Assembly: GCF_040954835.1 (NCBI RefSeq)
Contig: NC_090698.1
Span: forward strand, 74,072,284 to 74,136,283
DNA from: Lepisosteus oculatus
Lineage: Eukaryota; Chordata; Actinopteri; Semionotiformes; Lepisosteidae
Reading direction: 5' to 3'
DNA: 64,000 bases
This document shows, one piece after another, positions 58,700 through 64,000 of this stretch; position 1 is the first letter of the stretch, and each line of letters opens with the position of its first letter. The notes beneath the pieces are model-generated. The model ran no database searches. It was not told the origin of the DNA and was given only the letters and a program-made list of their open reading frames with translations. A program made the translations under genes and the position numbers.

Positions 58700-61600
58700 C
58701 TGGAAAAGAAAAAAAAGATGTATTTATGGCCACAGTTCGAATGATGCATTTAACAAGGATGTGGTCTCTCATGCAAGTTGCATGAAAGACCACAAAGATA
58801 TTTCTACAGCACTAATTAGGCTGCCTTGTTGAGATGAATTATAGCCTCTCCACATCACAGGGTCCACACTCTCTCCACCGTCTACTACAGTTTCTCCAGA
58901 GCATTTCCTGCATCTCTTTTCCTGACCATTAACAGCTCCCACACGTGGCCTGCGCTCCTGCTCAGAGCACTGGGCCAACGTGGGAGGATCTGCATTCCCA
59001 GCCCGCCCTGAGGCCAGACGGCGCTTACGTCCATGAGCTCCTGGTCATTCTTGGCGTGCAGGTGCCTCAGGAGATACCAGCTGGCCACCGAGGTGATGGA
59101 CTCGGGGTACCCGGGCGTGTAAACCACTCTCTCCAACAGCTTGCGAGTCTCCCTGGCAGAACAGACACGAGAGAGAAAAGGAAGCATCACTTCAAGCGCT
59201 TCGTCGTGCTGGCGGGCGTGGGTAACCGCCGGGAGTTCAGGAAAAGGATATTTGGTTTCCTCCAACAGCCGAACCCAACGTACTCCTTCTTTCCTGCAAA
59301 GCACCACATCTTACAGCGAAGGTCAAGCTTCCAACTTGCCAAACAGACACAAAAAGCAGTTTGATCGGCTGGTGGAGACGGCAGGCTGATAAACACCAGA
59401 AAGCAATCAGAGTTCCCAATACCGCACGACCGCCGAACACAATTTATCCTTCGGCTTGCAGGGAGGATTTGAACCCGGCACAGACCTGGCCCCCATCTTC
59501 CTGGAGAACTGCAGCAGGGCCTGGAGCAGGAGGGCCAAGGGGCAGGAGGCCAGCTTCAGGGCTTCACCAATGGCCTCCTGGACCAAATCCTTCCACTCGC
59601 TGCTCGACACTTCGGCCTGAGAGACAAGGGAGAACAAATCAATGGAAGAGAGCCCCGGACATGATCGCGCTGCCAGCGCATGAGGAGCAGGAGCACTGGG
59701 GCACTGGCCAGACCTTCCAGTGCTGCCAATCAGAAATGCATGCATCCCTTCTGTCTGATTCTGAGCCGCCATGCGCTTGTGAGAGATCCCCACTGCAGAC
59801 ATAACAGCCCAGTAGATCTGTCCCCTATTTTATTTTATTACACCTTGCACATGACTCCAAACTTAGAGAGAGCTCGTAAAATTAAGTGACCTCAGATGAA
59901 CTGGGAGCAAGATGCTGCTATAGTTCGGTTTGACACCCCTGTGGCCTAATGTACAAGGCTCCTAAGCCCAGGACTTGGGTTTGAGCCCCGTCCGGGGTGG
60001 GGAGAGCTCTCTGGTTTAGTCTGTGAGGTCCAGCGGCTCAGAACCCCAATGCGACCCATCCGGCGGCAGGGCGCAGGTGTGAAGTCGGGGTCCCCCGGTG
60101 GTCACTCACCATGCAGGGGCCGAGGGCCAGCAGCGCCAGGTGCAGCAGGCTGGCCAGCTTCCCGCTGAAGAGCCCCAGCTGCGACGCCACCTGCAGGCCT
60201 TGCCGGTAGCTCATCACAGCCTGCACCAGGAGGCCCTGCGTCCTGTACACCTCCGCCAGCCACTGCAGCAGAGAGAGAGAGAGAGACCACGGGGCGTCAG
60301 CACCCCAGCCGAATACCAACAGGTACCAACTGCACCTCCATAGTGTCACATCCACAAGCTATACTGCAACAACGTGACAACTTTTGCCAGGCACTGTACT
60401 GTATACATACACGCACGTAACACAACATGCAATAATGCTACATAGCTGAAATACAGTGTCCAATACCAAAACCAAGTGCAGCATACAAATGAAGTATAAA
60501 GAATGATTTATACATACAGGACACTGCACCTACAGCATATATTAATCACCCTCAAAGGGCTATTTCCACATGGGACATAACAGGCATCTATCAGATTAAA
60601 TTAATCTGTAGCGTCACAGGAAGCACCGTAATAAGAGTGCAGTGTTTAATCTCCCCGACAAGCAGTGCAGGCAGGTGTCAGTTTCCTGTGTGGATTCTTG
60701 CCCAGGGCAGAACATGACACCTGATCCTGTGAGCTGTCTGCGGTTTCTGTGAGCAGTACATCACCCGCTGACAAAACTAATAAGAACAGACAGAAAAAAA
60801 AGCGCCGGGCAGCGTCGATTTTACATTTCAGGAGCTAAAACGAAACATGGCACAATCGCGGTATGGAGTAAGACGTGGTCGACGATAAGTTTGTGAGTGG
60901 GTTGACATATACAGTCAAGGTAAAGTGATCAAATATCAGTTAAAGGTTTAATCCATATTTTCCAGCTATTGCTCAGAGGCTGTTAGGCTCTCTCTCTCAC
61001 GCTCGAACCCGGGGACCGCGAGGAGCGACTCATCGCCGGCGGCGGTCACTCACGTGCCAGGCGGGCACCGAGCTGCGGTTGGCCTGCACTGCCTTCTGGA
61101 GCTCCTCCAGCACCCTGTCCGGCAGCTGGGAGCGGGACAGCAGCAGCTGCTCACACTGGACCTGCCGCAGCAGGAGGAAGACTGCCGGCTGCTCGGGGTC
61201 CGCGCCCAGGGCCTGCGGACAGACGGCACGGGCCTTCGTCAGCGGCAGGGACTCGCGGGGCGGGAGAGGTCCCGCCCCCCCGATCCCGGTTCGGTGGCCC
61301 CCCGCCCGCGCTGGACTGACGGCCCCCCAGCCCATCTCAGCTCAGAGCTCGAGAGGGGTCTGGCCTCGGGAGACGAGACTGCTCTCTCGCCAGGCCGTGA
61401 GGAAACGGGCAGGGAGCGAGGGAGAGGTCCCACTGCCAGACAGCTGCTGTGGGGGGTTTTAAATCGCACTTTCAAATTTAGAGAAAAAGCCCTCTGCAGC
61501 CGCCAGATCCCTCAGGTGGATTCCTGGTTTCTCATTTGAGTTCAAATGTCCATTTGCTAGGAAGAAGTAGGTGACTCTTGAAATGTATTTAGTCCCAGTG

Positions 61601-64000
61601 AATAACTGACACTAACCTACTCAACTGCTCCACATCTCTCAGCAGCGATGTGCGAAGATTTCCATCTCTGCACCCAAACATGATGATCAATTCCTAACAA
61701 TCTGAGACTGATGGTGTGTAAATTCATTGTCAGGTGTGTTTGTATGGGCTGCTGCAGTGTGTACTTCGGTTTATTCAAAACTTTTCCTTTACAAAGTTAT
61801 TTGCATAACATTTTGGAGCAGATCATGCCAGGTGTTTATGAAAATTGACCTGTCATGGTCAGATGATGGAACAGCAGATATTTCACTGCAGATCTGCAAA
61901 GCTTCACACAATTATTCAAATTCTAGGAAATCAGTCTGAAGATCAGCAGGCCAAGAGCTGTATTTTAAAGAACTTGTTTGTTTGTGATTTAGGACACATG
62001 CTCTAATGGGGGGTTACTGACCTGGAGGAGAATGTATTTGAATGTATCCGAGCATGTGAGCTGTACTACAGTACACTGCCTCTACCATACCCACCTACAA
62101 CACACGCAGCTTCTGCTGGGAATGAGGAACCTGTGTTCAAGCAGGTGAGCTTTACTCTTCTGTTTCGACGTTCGGACTCTCTCATCTCTCTAAAGCGATT
62201 TCTTGCAGTGAATAACGATCTTCATGTTCCGCAGCAAACATGCTTAAAACCGAGTTGTAGGAGCTTTCTGACCATCTGGATTTCACATCTCACTCCCTTA
62301 CACTTGACTGCATGGGCACATGCAGAGCTACACTACTCCTTAGCTTTTTAGGTCACTCCTTTACACCTTTGTGCAATAAAGTAAAGACATATTTAACTCT
62401 ATGTTCAATAAGTATTACTGAAACGCCGTCATCCTGACAATGGCATGACTGCTAGGAGCTGACCTAGATCAATCCATAAGCAACGAAATAAACAGCCTAG
62501 TTCCGAAAAATCGTCTGGGTAACTTTTCGCAGGGGGAGGAAAAAAAAGCTAACTTTGTCCCTGGCACAAGACCTGAAAAATCTGGGTCACTAATTTCAGA
62601 CATTCCCTAACCAGAGCAGCCTTCCTTTGAAATATTAATCCGATATTTTTAAATTAATGAGTTCCAGCTGATGTTTAACTCATGCTGCGCCATGGGTACG
62701 ACTTCCTCCCACACTGTAATGGGAAATGACTGCCTGTTCTACGTGTGTGGAGGTGCAGGTCAGAGCCCAGAGCCCAGAGCCCAGAGCCCAGAGCCCAGAG
62801 CCCAGAGCCCAGAGCCCAGAGCCCAGAGCCCAGAGCCCAGAGCCCAGAGCCCAGAGCCCAGAGCCCAGAGCCCAGAGCCCAGAGCCCAGAGCCCAGAGCC
62901 CAGAGCCCAGAGCCCAGAGCCCAGAGCCCAGAGCCCAGAGCCCAGAGCCCAGAGCCCAGAGCCCAGAGCAGCACGGCGGCCCGGGGGGGGGAGGGGGAAG
63001 AGACGGGGGGCCGTACCTTAGTGCACAGGGCCTCGGCGTCCGCGCGGCGGCCCACCTGCTTGAGCCCCGACACGGCCTGCTGCAGACACCAGCTCTCCAG
63101 GCCTCGGGGCCTGGCCTGCACGGACGGCACTGAGAACACAACAAGAGCGCCGTCAGACCGGGGCCACGCGGAGAGCCACCTGCCCCACACACAGCGAGCA
63201 TGAGCTCCAGCCACAGCAAGCCTCAAACACACTGGAAAATCAGCCACATCCTCAGCAGCGCGCACGAAACGTGGACACTAACTCCTTAATATCGCTGGCC
63301 AGTAGCCCCGGGTATTGATCCACAGCAGCTGAAAATAACAGTCTATTACTTATAAATAATAACTGAAGAACCACACACACTGGGAATGTTTCAGTACGTC
63401 AGGGCGACAAGCAAAGCATGCGAGAGGAAGACGCATCCGCACACAGACAAAGCCTCCCTAACCCTGAATAAAAACCCCTTTCTAATTTAATCGAGAAAGA
63501 GTCCTAGCCTGACAAGAGTCCCAGGTCAGACAGCATACACACCTTTTTCAGACACCAGCGTCAGGAGCGCCCCCTCCAGGCCGGTCCGGCTAGGGGCTGT
63601 GCCTCGGAGACAGCTGGCGACGTTCTCCGTGTGGCACGCGGCCAGCAGAGCAGCCCAGACAGCCGGGTCATCTGTCAGGGACACACCGGCCAGGAACGTT
63701 ACAGGAAGAGGCCGGACTCTGGCAGTCTCAGGCCCGTTCACCTGTACAACTGGACTGCACATTCCTGAAGAGCCTTTCATTAACAAAATAATAATACCTG
63801 TCCCGTGAAAGGCATGGCCAAAGATCTAGAAGACTATGATGTCCCAATAATGTATGTTTAAGAAGCTGGACAACATTAAAATCTACTTTAATTACAAAAG
63901 GCAGCTCCATAGTAAAACAGAAAAGACTCATCATGGTCCCTTTCAGCAGAGAAGGGGCCCGAGTCATGTGTCGCAGGTGTACCTGGGCACAGCAGGGCTG
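58616..64000 (-). CDS. skic3: SKIC3 (TTC37), eight 3' exons, C-terminal ~302 residues
   Basis: Gene-level entry for the C-terminal end of the SKI complex subunit (TTC37, yeast Ski3). It is a long TPR scaffold (about 1560 residues in human) that joins the helicase SKIV2L and WDR61 and feeds RNA to the cytoplasmic exosome. Exons, 3' to 5' in the window: 58616-58699, 59029-59152, 59486-59616, 60110-60262, 61054-61212, 63017-63129, 63543-63671 and part of one ending at 63983. All phases agree. The protein is helical and TPR-like ([40 protein letters not shown]), with a conserved end around [16 protein letters not shown] and [18 protein letters not shown]. Assignment rests on this end and on its convergent position next to FAM81B, as in human. 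FANCG, another TPR protein, was considered and fits less well. The rest lies beyond the right edge. Confidence 0.85.
59029..59152 (-). CDS. skic3: SKIC3 exon (second from end)
   Basis: Acceptor TTCTGCCAG|GGAGAC, donor GAC|GTAAGC. The first G completes an arginine codon. Codes for [20 protein letters not shown] and [21 protein letters not shown], the most conserved block seen for this gene. Confidence 0.9.
59486..59616 (-). CDS. skic3: SKIC3 exon (third from end)
   Basis: Acceptor TTGTCTCTCAG|GCCGAA, donor GCCAG|GTCTGT. Phase 0 in, two bases out. Codes for [20 protein letters not shown] and [17 protein letters not shown], helical. Confidence 0.88.
59935..60003 (+). repeat. tRNA-like sequence (pseudogene or SINE head)
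   Basis: CACCCC at the left pairs with GGGGTG at the right like an acceptor stem. GTGGCCTAATGTACAAGG resembles the A-box and D-arm of arginine tRNAs. GGGTTTGAGCCCC forms a T-arm-like hairpin but departs from the B box (TTTGAGCC for TTCGANNC). The anticodon loop seems one base short. It lies antisense in a SKIC3 intron. Confidence 0.4.
60110..60262 (-). CDS. skic3: SKIC3 exon (fourth from end)
   Basis: Acceptor CTCTGCTGCAG|TGGCTG after a CT-rich run, donor ATG|GTGAGT. 51 codons, phase 0 both ends: [20 protein letters not shown] then [20 protein letters not shown] and a leucine-rich helix. TPR-like pair of helices. Confidence 0.88.
60263..61053 (-). other. skic3: SKIC3 intron
   Basis: About 790 bases with no recognised repeat or exon. 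It begins with a short GA-rich (antisense CT-rich) tract that serves as the acceptor of the next exon. Confidence 0.65.
61054..61212 (-). CDS. skic3: SKIC3 exon (fifth from end)
   Basis: Acceptor GTCTGTCCGCAG|GCCCTG, donor CAC|GTGAGT. 53 codons, phase 0 both ends: [40 protein letters not shown] and [13 protein letters not shown]. The P-A-W-H before the exon end is typical of a TPR repeat helix A that continues as WLAEVYR in the next exon. Confidence 0.88.
61213..63016 (-). other. skic3: SKIC3 intron with 7-bp satellite
   Basis: GC-rich near both exons, AT-rich between. The tandem array at 62761-62968 is the only named element. 61550-62750 shows no gene or repeat that I recognise. Confidence 0.7.
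62761..62968 (-). repeat. 7-bp satellite, (CAGAGCC)n, about 30 copies
   Basis: A perfect or nearly perfect array on the plus strand. The minus strand, which is the SKIC3 sense strand, reads GGGCTCT repeated, so the nascent RNA carries about 29 G3 tracts separated by four bases. A further C-run (GGGG-rich on the plus strand) follows at 62982-62997. The array ends about 48 bases inside the intron from the donor at 63016. Confidence 0.95.
63017..63129 (-). CDS. skic3: SKIC3 exon (sixth from end)
   Basis: Acceptor GTGTTCTCAG|TGCCGTCC, donor AAG|GTACGG. The first two bases (TG) complete a valine codon. Codes for [20 protein letters not shown] and [17 protein letters not shown], a TPR-like helix pair. 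Confidence 0.87.
63130..63542 (-). other. skic3: SKIC3 intron
   Basis: About 410 bases; no repeat or exon recognised. Confidence 0.65.
63543..63671 (-). CDS. skic3: SKIC3 exon (seventh from end)
   Basis: Acceptor TCCCTGACAG|ATGACC, donor AAAAAG|GTGTGT. Two bases in, one out. Codes for [20 protein letters not shown] and [16 protein letters not shown], helical. The last G joins TG of the next exon to make valine. Confidence 0.85.
63983..64000 (-). CDS. skic3: SKIC3 exon, 3' tip only (cut by right edge)
   Basis: The minus strand reads GCCCTGCTGTGCCCAG|GTACAC. The donor-like site leaves one base, which is the phase needed by the next exon (G + AT gives aspartate). Only about six codons are visible, so this rests on phase and donor alone. 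Confidence 0.45.

Noticed and set aside
62675..63265. Repetitive proteins rich in SGLWALG or EPRAQSP at the right end
   Set aside because: Six-frame reading of a 7-bp array. Only the exon at 63017-63129 within this span is coding.
58616..64000. FANCG as identity of the minus-strand TPR gene
   Set aside because: FANCG is also a TPR protein, but the C-terminal block and the convergent position beside FAM81B fit SKIC3/TTC37 better.

Overview
The window is a gene-poor stretch of vertebrate nuclear DNA: interrupted genes with canonical GT/AG splice sites, long introns, and many decayed LINE, SINE and Penelope-type repeats. The repeat set (many 3' ends of CR1-like LINEs, L2-like LINE remains, V-SINE/DANA-type tRNA SINEs) points to a ray-finned fish. 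The amount of CR1-like sequence and the roomy introns suggest a non-teleost lineage such as a gar. The species is inference.

Three protein-coding genes are recognised, in the order and orientation I recall for human 5q15: MCTP1 (minus), FAM81B (plus), SKIC3/TTC37 (minus). Bases 1-34934 are the start of MCTP1 intron 1. MCTP1 exon 1 (34935-35424, minus) lies in a CpG-rich block that is probably the promoter. Bases 35.6-46.3 kb are intergenic or contain unidentified 5' exons of FAM81B, and hold LINE tails, a tRNA-SINE and two minisatellites. FAM81B occupies 46339-56573 (plus) as seven phase-compatible exons coding for 342 residues of a coiled-coil protein; its 5' end was not found. SKIC3 runs from 58616 to the right edge (minus) as eight 3' exons coding for about 302 C-terminal residues of the TPR scaffold of the Ski complex. 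FAM81B and SKIC3 converge tail to tail.

Main oddities: (i) one 41-bp minisatellite unit forms two arrays 11 kb apart in opposite orientation, and its core resembles part of a SINE that is also present in the window; (ii) three decayed Penelope-type repeats carry hammerhead-ribozyme-like cores; (iii) about 30 copies of a 7-bp unit lie just inside a SKIC3 intron and would give GGGCUCU repeats in the transcript, a G-quadruplex motif; (iv) a 51-bp tandem duplication of a FAM81B exon end copied its splice donor, and the copy has lost its GT; (v) TACAGTA/TACTGTA is several-fold over-represented throughout.

The genes are not functionally coupled as in an operon. No bacterial, phage, CRISPR or viral gene was recognised. 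All counts and alignments were made by eye; comparisons with human proteins rely on memory of those families.
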